Shown here: piece after piece, positions 17,992 to 26,219 of the stretch
Layout: each line of letters opens with the position of its first letter
How positions within the stretch are numbered: the first letter of the stretch is position 1
Assembly (NCBI GenBank): GCA_017556705.1
Contig: JAFYMG010000014.1
Coordinates: 124,001 to 188,000 of the forward strand
Source: Paludibacteraceae bacterium
GTDB taxonomy: Bacteria > Bacteroidota > Bacteroidia > Bacteroidales > Paludibacteraceae
Reading direction: 5' to 3'
DNA: 64,000 nucleotides
Notes under the pieces: generated by a model
The model's database searches: none
Told to the model about the DNA's origin: nothing
What the model saw: the letters and a program-made list of their open reading frames with translations, nothing else
Made by a program: the position numbers and the translations under genes

Positions 17992-19293
17992 ATGGCAAAG
18001 AAACATAAGATATTACAATCCGTACCGCTAGTGGCAATCGATTTAGGTAGCCACAATGTGCGTGCGATGGCCGCAGAGATGAAGGATGGTCGCTTACATG
18101 TGTTGGGCATGGAAGCGTCGAATAAGTTCCAATGCATGGAGCGCGGTGTAGTGGTTAGTCCTACGAATGCGGGTTATATGATCAATGAGACGCTGAAGTT
18201 ATTGGCCAACCGTATTCGTGTGGATGCATTGCCTTCTGCGTTTGTGAGTGTTGGTGGTAGGACGATGCAGATTGTGTCGGTGACGTCGAAGCGTGATCAG
18301 ATTCGTAAGCGCGAAGTGACGCAGGAGTTGCTGGATGAAATGGAGTTGGAGTGCAAGAAGAAGATAGAAGCACGTAATCCTGATGTCGCTGTATTGGATT
18401 TAGTGCCGTATTATTATACGTTGGATGGTAAACAACAAGACGATCCGCCTACATCCGCACAACAGGCGACAATCGTACAGGCCCATTTTATGGCGTTTGT
18501 GGGAAAGAAGGATTTGGAACAAAAGGTGGTTGATAGTTTCTCTCGTTCCGCTAAGCGTATGGAACGTATGTATGTGCGTCCAGATGCATTGCTGAATGCG
18601 TTGGCATTGGCCGATGATACGGTGGATGATATGGCTGAGGGTTGTGTGATATTGGATTTAGGTGCCCAGACGACCACATTGACGGCGTATAAAGGTACGC
18701 AATATCTGCACAACAAGGTGATACCTCTTGGCGGATATGATATCACACGGGATATTGAGCAGATGGGTATGTCGCTGGCATATGCGGAGCAATTGAAGTG
18801 TAAATATGGCTGTGCTTCTGCCGATTTGGTGGAGGTGAATCATCGTTTTCGTGTACCCGCGCCTAATGCACCAGGTGGTGAAGTGGCATTGATGGAAACG
18901 GATCTGGCGAATATTATCTCTTTGCGTTTGGATCAAATAATCAATCCGCTGATGGAGATTCTGAACAAAGAAGCAGACCGCTATAGGGTGTTATATATCA
19001 CAGGTGGTGGTGCGATGTTGAAGGGTATTGATCAATATCTGCAGCAAAAGACGAGTATCCCAGTGATGTATGGTTCGCATGCCTCTTTTTTGAGTCATGA
19101 TACCGATGATGAGATGTGTATGCCGATATATTCATCGTTGGTAGGTACGTTATTGTTGGGTAATGAGTATCGCAAGAAGCATCCGTTGGCAGCAGCGAAT
19201 GACACAGGTTTGCCAATCTTTAAGGCGTTGAGAGATATGACTTTGGATCTCTTCACCGAGCAAGAAACAATGAGAGAACAAGAAAACGAATAA
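17992..19293 (+). CDS. ftsA: Cell division protein FtsA
   Basis: A 433-residue actin-like ATPase that tethers FtsZ to the membrane. The phosphate-1 motif VAIDLGSHNVRAM is near residue 15, the SHS2-type 1C domain follows, then the phosphate-2 motif VILDLGAQTTTLTAY and the adenosine motif ITGGGAMLKGID. The C-terminal end (LRDMTLDLFTEQETMREQEN) may supply the amphipathic membrane helix. It lies 18 bp after ftsQ and 23 bp before ftsZ. Confidence 0.95.
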   Translation: MAKKHKILQSVPLVAIDLGSHNVRAMAAEMKDGRLHVLGMEASNKFQCMERGVVVSPTNAGYMINETLKLLANRIRVDALPSAFVSVGGRTMQIVSVTSKRDQIRKREVTQELLDEMELECKKKIEARNPDVAVLDLVPYYYTLDGKQQDDPPTSAQQATIVQAHFMAFVGKKDLEQKVVDSFSRSAKRMERMYVRPDALLNALALADDTVDDMAEGCVILDLGAQTTTLTAYKGTQYLHNKVIPLGGYDITRDIEQMGMSLAYAEQLKCKYGCASADLVEVNHRFRVPAPNAPGGEVALMETDLANIISLRLDQIINPLMEILNKEADRYRVLYITGGGAMLKGIDQYLQQKTSIPVMYGSHASFLSHDTDDEMCMPIYSSLVGTLLLGNEYRKKHPLAAANDTGLPIFKALRDMTLDLFTEQETMREQENE

Positions 19294-19316
19294 TCATTAA
19301 ATCTAAAAAGAAATAT

Positions 19317-20594
19317 ATGGAAAATTTGATTGAGACTTTAGATGGTGTATTGGATTTAGCACAAGATTCGACCATAAAAGTGATGGGTGTAGGTGGCGGT
19401 GGCTGCAATGCTGTGAACTATTTGTATGCTCAAGGCGTGCAAGATGTATCGTTCCTCGTATGCAATACTGATAAGCAATCGTTGGAGCGTAGTAGTGTGC
19501 CTGCCAAGTTGCAGTTGGGCCCTGGTTTGGGTGCTGGTGGTAAGCCAGAGGTAGCACAAGAGTATGCCGAGCAAAATCGTGACCGCATCAAAGAGGCGTT
19601 GAACGATGGCACTAAGATGCTCTTTTTGACTGCAGGAATGGGTGGTGGTACAGGTACGGGTGCGTCTTCTGTAGTAGCTTCTGTGGCACGTGAGATGGGT
19701 ATCCTTACCGTAGGTATTGTGACTTTACCATTTACGTTTGAAGGACCCAAGAAGATCAAGAAAGCAATGATTGGTGTGGCACATTTGGCAGAGCAGGTGG
19801 ATGCAATCTTGGTGATTAATAACGAGAAACTACGTCAGATATATCCTGATTTAAATATGTTGAATGCCTTCTCTAAATCCGATGATGTGGTGGCCAATGC
19901 AGCACGTGCTATAGCGGAGATTATCACGGTACCAGGCTATATCAATACCGACTTTGCTGATGTGTATAATACGCTGAAGAGTGGCAATGTGGCTATCATG
20001 AGCGTCGGAAAAGCTAATGGAGAGAATCGTATTACGAAGGCTATTCATGATGCATTGCACTCGCCATTGGTGAATAGCGATGTGCGCGGTGCAACACGCC
20101 TGTTGTTGCAAATCTATACAAGTACCGAGCATGCAGTAGTGATGTCAGAGATGAGTCAGATCCATGAATTTGTTAGCGAGATAGGCGAGGATGTAGAAGT
20201 GCAATGGGGTGCTTCGTTGGATGAAAGTTTGGAGGATAATGTACGTGTGACGATTATTGCTACGGGCTTTGAGGTGTCGAATATTCCAGGTTTGGATGAT
20301 GCGGTAGGCAAGAAGACTGTGGATGAGGCGATTAAGGATTTCTATGAAGAGCCTAAGCAGCCAGAGGCACCAAAAGAGGAAAAGCCAATCGAGATAAGCG
20401 ATGATGTTGACTTGCAGATTGTGGTGGGCACAGAGGATGCGCATACAGGGTTTACTGCTCCAGCGCAATCAATCAAGCATGAGGACGGCGATATCGTTAT
20501 TGACTTTGATGTGGAAGAGCAGCTAATCAATCCAACCAATCCTCAACCTGGCAAATCATCTGTGTTTGCGGGTTGGATGCGTGGCCGTAAGTGA
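19317..20594 (+). CDS. ftsZ: Cell division GTPase FtsZ
   Basis: A 425-residue tubulin homologue forming the Z-ring. The nucleotide site is intact: GVGGGGCNAVNYL near residue 24, the tubulin signature GMGGGTGTGASS near residue 105, and the T7-loop NTDFADV. A poorly conserved linker of about 90 acidic residues leads to a basic C-terminal end (SVFAGWMRGRK) that replaces the classical IPAFLR-type tail. Its TGA overlaps the comF ATG by one base. Confidence 0.97.
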   Translation: MENLIETLDGVLDLAQDSTIKVMGVGGGGCNAVNYLYAQGVQDVSFLVCNTDKQSLERSSVPAKLQLGPGLGAGGKPEVAQEYAEQNRDRIKEALNDGTKMLFLTAGMGGGTGTGASSVVASVAREMGILTVGIVTLPFTFEGPKKIKKAMIGVAHLAEQVDAILVINNEKLRQIYPDLNMLNAFSKSDDVVANAARAIAEIITVPGYINTDFADVYNTLKSGNVAIMSVGKANGENRITKAIHDALHSPLVNSDVRGATRLLLQIYTSTEHAVVMSEMSQIHEFVSEIGEDVEVQWGASLDESLEDNVRVTIIATGFEVSNIPGLDDAVGKKTVDEAIKDFYEEPKQPEAPKEEKPIEISDDVDLQIVVGTEDAHTGFTAPAQSIKHEDGDIVIDFDVEEQLINPTNPQPGKSSVFAGWMRGRK

Positions 20595-21331
20595 TGCAAA
20601 ACATTTTTTTTACATGTTGGCGAGCAGTGTTGGAAGTATTGTTTCCTTCGTGTTGCGCTGCGTGTGGACACAAATTGATACAGGAGGAGCGGGAAATATG
20701 CTCCTCCTGTCTTGTTGCTATACCGCGTACGGAGCATGCCGCGATATCCGATAATGGCATAGATATGCTATTTGCAGAGCGCATACATCTTGAGCATAGG
20801 AAGATTCGCTATGAACGTGGAGCGGCATTTGCCTATTATAACCGCGACCGTGGACAGGTGCTGCGGCAATTGATAGAACGGGGTAAGTTTGGCACTAATC
20901 CCAATCCGGAGGTGTTTTATGTCTTAGGGCGGGAGGCAGCACGCGAATATGTGGGATCTGCATTGCTGGAGGATATAGATATGTTAGTACCTATTCCTCT
21001 GCATTCCCGTCGTTTGCGTGAACGTGGATTCAATCAAGCGGAATATATATGCAAGGGCATGAGCGAGGTGTTGCATCTGCCGATAGATACCGAACATTTG
21101 GTGCGTGTGCGCAATAATCCACATCAATCACGCTCGCAGTTTGATAAGCGAGAGAGTAATGTGAGGGACTTATTCGCAGTGCGTTATCCTGAGGAGTGGA
21201 AAGATAAGCATATTCTTCTGGTAGATGATGTGATTACTTCTGGCTCAACGCTATTTGAGTGCATGAAGCAATTAAGCGCTATTCGCGGTTGTCGCGTCAG
21301 CGTCTTCGCCCTTGGATGGGCGCATAATTAA
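20594..21331 (+). CDS. comF: ComF-family phosphoribosyltransferase-like protein
   Basis: A 245-residue protein with an N-terminal four-cysteine zinc ribbon (CCAACGHKL and ICSSC, about residues 18-40) and a C-terminal PRTase domain ending in the PRPP loop ILLVDDVITSGSTL. The family is linked to DNA uptake and recombination after transformation. I start it at the ATG at 20594 rather than the GTG codon just before, because the TGATG overlap with ftsZ is a common coupling signal. A ComEA-like gene lies at the other end of the window. The stop overlaps the convergent DedA stop. Confidence 0.88.
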   Translation: MQNIFFTCWRAVLEVLFPSCCAACGHKLIQEEREICSSCLVAIPRTEHAAISDNGIDMLFAERIHLEHRKIRYERGAAFAYYNRDRGQVLRQLIERGKFGTNPNPEVFYVLGREAAREYVGSALLEDIDMLVPIPLHSRRLRERGFNQAEYICKGMSEVLHLPIDTEHLVRVRNNPHQSRSQFDKRESNVRDLFAVRYPEEWKDKHILLVDDVITSGSTLFECMKQLSAIRGCRVSVFALGWAHN

Positions 21332-22071
21332 GCTTGTTTGTTTTTACGGTGGCGCTTGATGATGGCTTTCACCACGAAAAGGATGATAGCTACGCCAAAA
21401 ATAGCCATGATGGCGATGCTTAGTTCGTGGCTATATTGATCAATGAGATCTTTTTGCCCGTGGGTGATATAGCCCAATAATGCCAAGATAATATTCCATA
21501 TGCCTGCACCGAGGAAAGTGTAGAAGAGGAACCATCCGAAATGCATCTTGCATAGGCCCGCAGGTATGCTGATTAGCTGCCGAATACCAGGAATAAGTCG
21601 GCCAACAAACGTAGAAACTTTGCCATGTTGGTTGAAATAGTCTTCCGCCTTCTTGATTTTGTCGGATGATAGCATACAGAGATGTCCGATTTTGCTGTCC
21701 GCAAAAGCATAGATGATGGGACGCCCTAGCCACATAGCCAAGAGATAATTGATGATGGCACCGATGATGGCACCAAGCGTACCAAACAATACTACGAAAA
21801 GGACATTTAATGGGTAACTATCACTGATATTCAAGCTACTACCTTCAATATCCGCCACATATGCTGCGGGAGGAACAACAATTTCACTAGGGAAAGGTAT
21901 GAATGATGATTCTATCGCCATCAGCGCAGTGATGGTCGCATAGTTCATATGCTCGGCATACCACGTTTCTACGTGTTCAATGATACTAACATTTGTGGTA
22001 TCTACCACTTCTTGTGCGGTTACGTTGCCGATAATGATTGCAAACGCAATAAATAGAATAATTCTCTTCAC
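21328..22071 (-). CDS. DedA-family (SNARE-associated/VTT domain) membrane protein
   Basis: A 247-residue inner-membrane protein with an N-terminal signal-like helix and about five further hydrophobic segments. Family landmarks are the ESSFIPFPSEIVVPPAA motif (about 53-69), the GRLIPGIRQLISIPAGL motif with its key arginines (about 157-173), and a short basic tail. DedA proteins act in lipid flipping and membrane homeostasis. It is downstream of korB on the same strand (93-bp spacer of low-complexity words) and converges with comF. Confidence 0.92.
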   Translation of the reverse strand: MKRIILFIAFAIIIGNVTAQEVVDTTNVSIIEHVETWYAEHMNYATITALMAIESSFIPFPSEIVVPPAAYVADIEGSSLNISDSYPLNVLFVVLFGTLGAIIGAIINYLLAMWLGRPIIYAFADSKIGHLCMLSSDKIKKAEDYFNQHGKVSTFVGRLIPGIRQLISIPAGLCKMHFGWFLFYTFLGAGIWNIILALLGYITHGQKDLIDQYSHELSIAIMAIFGVAIILFVVKAIIKRHRKNKQA

Positions 22072-22089
22072 GAAATATCAACTATTAAT

Positions 22090-22164
22090 AATGTTTATAG
22101 GTCAAAGGCTGGGGTATACGGCATCGCTGCTATTTCTTTCCTTTTACCTAATAGCCTTATCGCC
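22090..22164. repeat. Low-complexity words reaching the korB stop codon
   Basis: Contains AGGTCAAAGGC and, further on, TTACCTAATAGCCTTATCGCCTTA, the complement of the TAAGGCGATAAGGCTATTAGG words found elsewhere. The korB stop (22165-22167) lies inside the last word, so the element may have set the C-terminus. Confidence 0.45.
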
Positions 22165-23169
22165 TTATATCTCCCATTGCTCAAGGCTAGCGGTAAGTTG
22201 GTCAAAGGTCTTTGCTTTGCTCTTTTCGCGTACCTCGTTGATCTGCTGATTGACAGCGGTGTCGTATGCTTCTTCCTCCACATTGCGTATCACACCGAGT
22301 GCGATAGGCTGGGTGGTATCGTTTTCTTGACCCATCATAGCGAGCATGCGGTGAAGGGTAGGATCAGGAGTGGTGGCATCGTGGGTGAGCACGCGCTCGT
22401 CATCAGCAGATACCACGATTAGTTGAGGTATCACCCCTTGGCTATAATCCAATGCCAAACCTTTGTCTTTCTCTTTGCCGAAGATCATCTTTTCGCCATG
22501 TTTCAAGACAATAGAACGCTCAGCGCGCATCTCACGATCAGCAATCCAGTTATGCGTACCATTGTTGAAAATCACACAGTTGACCAGACATTCGATGACA
22601 CTGGCACCTTTGTGCTGATGGCCTTGTACCATACAATCTACCGTAGTTGGCATATCCACGTCTAGCGTGCGGGCAAAGAAGGTCCCGCGCGCACCGAATA
22701 CCAATTCTGCGGGGATAAATGGGCGCTCTACGGTGCCAAATGGACTAGACTTGCTCACAAATCCTTTGGGTGAAGTGGGGGAGTATTGTCCCTTGGTGAG
22801 ACCATATATGCGGTTGTTGAATAGGCAGATATTCAAATCCACATTGCGGCGCAACTCATGGATAAAGTGATTGCCACCAATAGCGAGGCAGTCGCCATCG
22901 CCCGTCATTTGCCATACGCTGAGTTCAGGATGGCTAGTCTTGACACCTGTTGCGATAGCGCCTCCGCGACCGTGAATGGTGTTGAAACCATAGGTGTTGA
23001 GATAGTGAGGCATACGGCTGGAACAACCGATACCTGAAATAACCACTGTCTGATGCGTAGGAACACTCACTTGTGCCATGGCTTTTTGCAGTGCCATACA
23101 GATAGCATGGTCGCCACAACCAGGGCAGAACTTTACATATTGATTGCTCTTAAATTGACTTGCTTCCAT
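22165..23169 (-). CDS. korB: 2-oxoacid (2-oxoglutarate):ferredoxin oxidoreductase, beta subunit
   Basis: A 334-residue thiamine-diphosphate subunit. The CPGCGDHAIC and GIGCSS cysteine motifs, the HGRGGAIATG region and the TPP/Mg motif GDGDCLAIGG...NNRIYGLTKGQ are all present. Together with the alpha subunit upstream it converts 2-oxoglutarate and CoA to succinyl-CoA with reduced ferredoxin (or the reverse), fitting a partial anaerobic TCA path with the fumarate reductase genes at 48 kb. The alpha gene lies 196 bp upstream, an unusually wide gap holding a long hairpin. Confidence 0.94.
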   Translation of the reverse strand: MEASQFKSNQYVKFCPGCGDHAICMALQKAMAQVSVPTHQTVVISGIGCSSRMPHYLNTYGFNTIHGRGGAIATGVKTSHPELSVWQMTGDGDCLAIGGNHFIHELRRNVDLNICLFNNRIYGLTKGQYSPTSPKGFVSKSSPFGTVERPFIPAELVFGARGTFFARTLDVDMPTTVDCMVQGHQHKGASVIECLVNCVIFNNGTHNWIADREMRAERSIVLKHGEKMIFGKEKDKGLALDYSQGVIPQLIVVSADDERVLTHDATTPDPTLHRMLAMMGQENDTTQPIALGVIRNVEEEAYDTAVNQQINEVREKSKAKTFDQLTASLEQWEI

Positions 23170-23175
23170 AACATT

Positions 23176-23226
23176 TTAATTAATAGCTTTTTTTGTTTTG
23201 CCCACCAATGCAACGGTTGCATTCAT
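23176..23226 (-). CDS. Possible 16-residue leader peptide before korB
   Basis: ATG at 23226 opens a 16-codon frame (MNATVALVGKTKKAIN) ending with TAA at 23176, six bases before the korB ATG. The frame lies on one arm of the intergenic hairpin. Its tight spacing to korB is the only support; it may be chance. Confidence 0.25.
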   Translation of the reverse strand: MNATVALVGKTKKAIN

Positions 23227-23243
23227 TTGGGCAAGAACAAAAA
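23190..23243 (-). other. Long imperfect hairpin in the korA-korB spacer
   Basis: Three stacked stems: TTTTTGTT/AACAAAAA, TGCCCA/TGGGCA and AATGCAA/TTGCATT around CGG. No T-run follows on the minus strand, so it is not a plain terminator. An RNA-stability or attenuation element within the operon is possible. Confidence 0.6.
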
Positions 23244-23271
23244 CTAATCCTTGATTTTATTTATTTTTGTA

Positions 23272-23286
23272 GCTCGCTTAGCGAGC
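23272..23286. repeat. Short palindrome GCTCGC-tta-GCGAGC
   Basis: Perfect 6-bp stem with a 3-nt loop. A near-identical copy (tag loop) lies at 62625-62639. AATTGTC/AATTGACG words at 10-12 bp spacing follow to 23350. Confidence 0.55.
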
Positions 23287-23365
23287 GTATTTATGTTTGA
23301 AAGAAAAATTGTCTTTAATTGTCGTCTTAATTGACGCTAATTGTCTTTAAAAATACGATTAACTA

Positions 23366-25216
23366 TTAATTATTAACTGCCTTCACTATGCGATCTACTG
23401 CGAAAGGCTGTGCCGTCATCTCGTTGTATTGCTCTATATGCAGTCCCTCAATCTTGCTCCGCAAATAGCCCGCAAACTGCCCGCTATTCAATTCGCAGAC
23501 AATCAGTCGTTTGTACTTGCTGAGCACCTCCTCGGTGTTCTTTGGCAGTGGGTTAATATAGTTGAAGTGTGCCAATGCGCACCCCAGTTCGTTAGCAGCT
23601 GCGTGCAGGTGTCCTTCGGTAGAGCCCCAGCCGATGAGCAGCGTATCGCTATTCGCATTGCCTTGCACTTGCAAGAGCGGAATCCTATTCGCTACTTGAT
23701 CGATCTTCGCTTGGCGTGCCAATACCATCTGTTGGTGGTTCTCTGGGTTGGTAGAGATAGTGCCTAATTTAGTATCGCGCTCGAGACCGATGTTACGGTG
23801 CTCATAACCCTCCATGCCTGGGTATGCCCAATAGCGCACGCCGCGCTCATCGCGAAGCGCTGGGTTGTATTGTCCCGTATGCTCCTCCAATACGCCTTGT
23901 GGCTTAATCTCAGGCAACTCACTCAATTGTGGGATGCGCCATAGACCTGTGCCATTTGCCAGATAAGTGTCGGTCAGCAATACTACAGGAGTCATGTTCT
24001 CCAATGCAATCTTCGCAGCCTCATACGCATAATCGAAGCAGTTAGCCGAACTCGACGCTGCCAACACCACCGCTGGACACTCGCCGTTGCGGCCATAGAT
24101 GGCCTGCATGAGGTCGGTTTGCTCAGTCTTAGTTGGCAGACCCGTACTAGGACCACCACGTTGCACATCTATCACCACCAATGGCAACTCTGCCATCACG
24201 GCCAAACCTATCGCTTCGCCCTTCAAGCTGAGTCCAGGTCCCGAAGTGCTCGTTGCCGCCAAGTCGCCTGCGAAAGCTGCACCAATAGCCGTACATACGC
24301 CGGCTATCTCATCCTCGGCTTGCACCACCATCACGCCCATATCTTTGCGAGCTGCTAGTTCGTGCATGATGTCCGTTGCAGGAGTGATAGGGTAGGAACC
24401 CAAGAAGAGTCGCTTGCCACATTTTTCAGCGGCTGCGATGAGTCCCCATGCAGTCGCCTTGTTGCCCGCGATAGAGGTATAAGTGCCTTTTGGCAGCTCG
24501 TTGGACTTCTCCACGTTCATCGTTTGGATGTTCATGGCGAGGTTTTGTCCGTAGTTGAAACCATCAGTCAGCACCTTTACGTTAGGTGCGATGAGTTGAG
24601 GTTTCTTCTGGAACTTACCCTCCAAGAAACTAACTGCCTTATCCACAGGGCGGTTAAACAGCCAGCAAACCAGTCCCAAGGCAAACATATTTCGCGACTT
24701 TAGCACGGACTTGTTGTCTAGGCCCATGTCCTTGAGTGCCTCTTTGGTAAGTTGTGTGAGGGCTACGGGTATGATCTGTACCGATTCTGGGATGCCCAGT
24801 TCGGTAAATGGATTGTCTGTTTGATACAGTGCTTTCTCCAAGTCTTTTGCGCTGAGCGAGTCGGTGTCCACGATGATCACAGCATCGCGTTTGAACATCG
24901 ATTCTTTCTCTTCCCACTGTGCGCCTTTCTGGTTGAACTTCGAACCCAGGGCACATACTTTGAGTGCTGCGGCATTCATCGCCACAATCACATCAGCTTG
25001 ATCACCAGGGGTATAGACGCCTGTACCTAACTGAACTTGGAAACCACTTACTCCGCCCAATGTGCCTTGTGGGGCACGAATTTCGGCTGGAAAATCGGGC
25101 AGCGTACTGATCTCGTTGCCCAAGATGGCGCTTAGTGAGGAGAACATCGTGCCGGTCAATTGCATACCGTCACCTGAGTCGCCACAGAATCGCACTACTA
25201 CATGTTGCTTTTGCAT
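23366..25216 (-). CDS. korA: 2-oxoacid (2-oxoglutarate):ferredoxin oxidoreductase, fused gamma-alpha subunit
   Basis: A 616-residue subunit. The N-terminal gamma-type domain (about 1-190; CGDSGDGMQLTGTMFS, PDFPAEIRAPQGT) is fused to the alpha pyrimidine-binding domain (from about 230; GSYPITPATDIMHELA, ATSTSGPGLSLKGEA). This fused layout is normal for KorA in Bacteroidota. It pairs with KorB downstream. A clear promoter with the extended TTGCATATATGCA element lies at 25281-25311, giving a leader of about 60 nt. Confidence 0.95.
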   Translation of the reverse strand: MQKQHVVVRFCGDSGDGMQLTGTMFSSLSAILGNEISTLPDFPAEIRAPQGTLGGVSGFQVQLGTGVYTPGDQADVIVAMNAAALKVCALGSKFNQKGAQWEEKESMFKRDAVIIVDTDSLSAKDLEKALYQTDNPFTELGIPESVQIIPVALTQLTKEALKDMGLDNKSVLKSRNMFALGLVCWLFNRPVDKAVSFLEGKFQKKPQLIAPNVKVLTDGFNYGQNLAMNIQTMNVEKSNELPKGTYTSIAGNKATAWGLIAAAEKCGKRLFLGSYPITPATDIMHELAARKDMGVMVVQAEDEIAGVCTAIGAAFAGDLAATSTSGPGLSLKGEAIGLAVMAELPLVVIDVQRGGPSTGLPTKTEQTDLMQAIYGRNGECPAVVLAASSSANCFDYAYEAAKIALENMTPVVLLTDTYLANGTGLWRIPQLSELPEIKPQGVLEEHTGQYNPALRDERGVRYWAYPGMEGYEHRNIGLERDTKLGTISTNPENHQQMVLARQAKIDQVANRIPLLQVQGNANSDTLLIGWGSTEGHLHAAANELGCALAHFNYINPLPKNTEEVLSKYKRLIVCELNSGQFAGYLRSKIEGLHIEQYNEMTAQPFAVDRIVKAVNN

Positions 25217-25280
25217 GGTTATTAATAGTCAGTAATTAACAATTAATGGTTAATATTTTATAAAATTGTCAAAACGGCTA

Positions 25281-25311
25281 CAAAATTACTATATTTTTTG
25301 CATATATGCAA
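25281..25311 (-). promoter_or_regulatory. Extended promoter of korA
   Basis: Minus strand TTGCATATATGCA (from 25311), AAAAATATAG, then TAATTTTG (25288-25281). The core TGCATATATGCA is a perfect palindrome. Confidence 0.8.
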
Positions 25312-25325
25312 GAGTTTTATTTAGT

Positions 25326-26219
25326 CTAATTTCTAATAGATTGATTGTCAAATATATATAAGTTTGTTTTGTTTAATTTAACAATGTATTCTGTAGATCC
25401 CATCCCACACCAATATCCATTACCATTTTGTATATTACTAATAATATTGCTGTGAGTTTCCATGAAGAATACTCCTTGCGTCATGTTTTGTGCAATAAAA
25501 CTATTCCAAAATTGATATTCTTCTTCCCCTATTTCTGCAAATTTGATAGCAATACTGATACTGTCTTTTTTGGGAAATAGCGTTTGTTGCATTATGTTCT
25601 CGTCTGTGAAATTGAGGGGATTGTTAATAGTTATTGCCATGTTGGAATTATTTGCTCGAAACGCACCCATAGGACAAATCTTGTACTGACGCTGGTCAGT
25701 AGTTCGTGCCATGATGATGTATGGAATACCTATTTTCAAATTATTGGCATATCCCACAATGTTCATTTTTGTATTATGTTCTGTTACACGAATAGAATCA
25801 AAAGTTGCCCTATATGGAATATGGGTTGTAGAATGGGCAGAAAAATCTTTATAAGTAGCACGTATGGTATATGTTTTGCCTACTTCTCCGCGTATCTTTG
25901 TCGTAGTATATATATAAGGTGGTAAATAGTTTGTATCTACTCTGCCTGTTAAGGTTATGGAATCTTCTCCATCGAATATAACTACTTTCCCGAATAATAT
26001 CATATGCTCTGCTAATACCTCTACTAGTTGTGTATCATACGGATCGGAGGTGGCATCCAACGAATAACTTGTATGTAACATGACAACAGGATGCTTTTCT
26101 GCATCAATCCATCCTTCTACAACCATTTTGGAATAGTTAATCTTTTCTTGTTCGCAGGCACATAACAAGAAAGAGAATACAACTACTAGTAAGCTATATA
26201 TATATTTAGAATTTACCAT
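25326..26219 (-). CDS. DUF4249-type outer-membrane lipoprotein
   Basis: About 297 residues starting MVNSKYIYSLLVVVFSFLLCAC, a lipoprotein signal peptide with the lipobox at LLCAC. The region around KMVVEGWIDAEKHPVVMLHT is typical of DUF4249 proteins, which in Bacteroidota are coded beside TonB-dependent receptors. The frame is open seven codons further up, but the lipoprotein signal decides for the start at 26219. It overlaps the end of the receptor gene by 14 bp, so the pair is translationally linked. Function unknown; probably an extracellular partner of the receptor. Confidence 0.85.
   Translation of the reverse strand: MVNSKYIYSLLVVVFSFLLCACEQEKINYSKMVVEGWIDAEKHPVVMLHTSYSLDATSDPYDTQLVEVLAEHMILFGKVVIFDGEDSITLTGRVDTNYLPPYIYTTTKIRGEVGKTYTIRATYKDFSAHSTTHIPYRATFDSIRVTEHNTKMNIVGYANNLKIGIPYIIMARTTDQRQYKICPMGAFRANNSNMAITINNPLNFTDENIMQQTLFPKKDSISIAIKFAEIGEEEYQFWNSFIAQNMTQGVFFMETHSNIISNIQNGNGYWCGMGSTEYIVKLNKTNLYIFDNQSIRN

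Noticed and set aside
17071..18006. A 311-aa minus-strand frame opposite ftsQ and murC
   Set aside because: It lies fully antisense to two conserved genes, has histidine/threonine-rich low-complexity composition and no domain; a codon-mirror shadow.
23190..23243. korA-korB hairpin as an ordinary terminator
   Set aside because: No T-run follows the stem on the minus strand, and korB has no promoter of its own that I can see.
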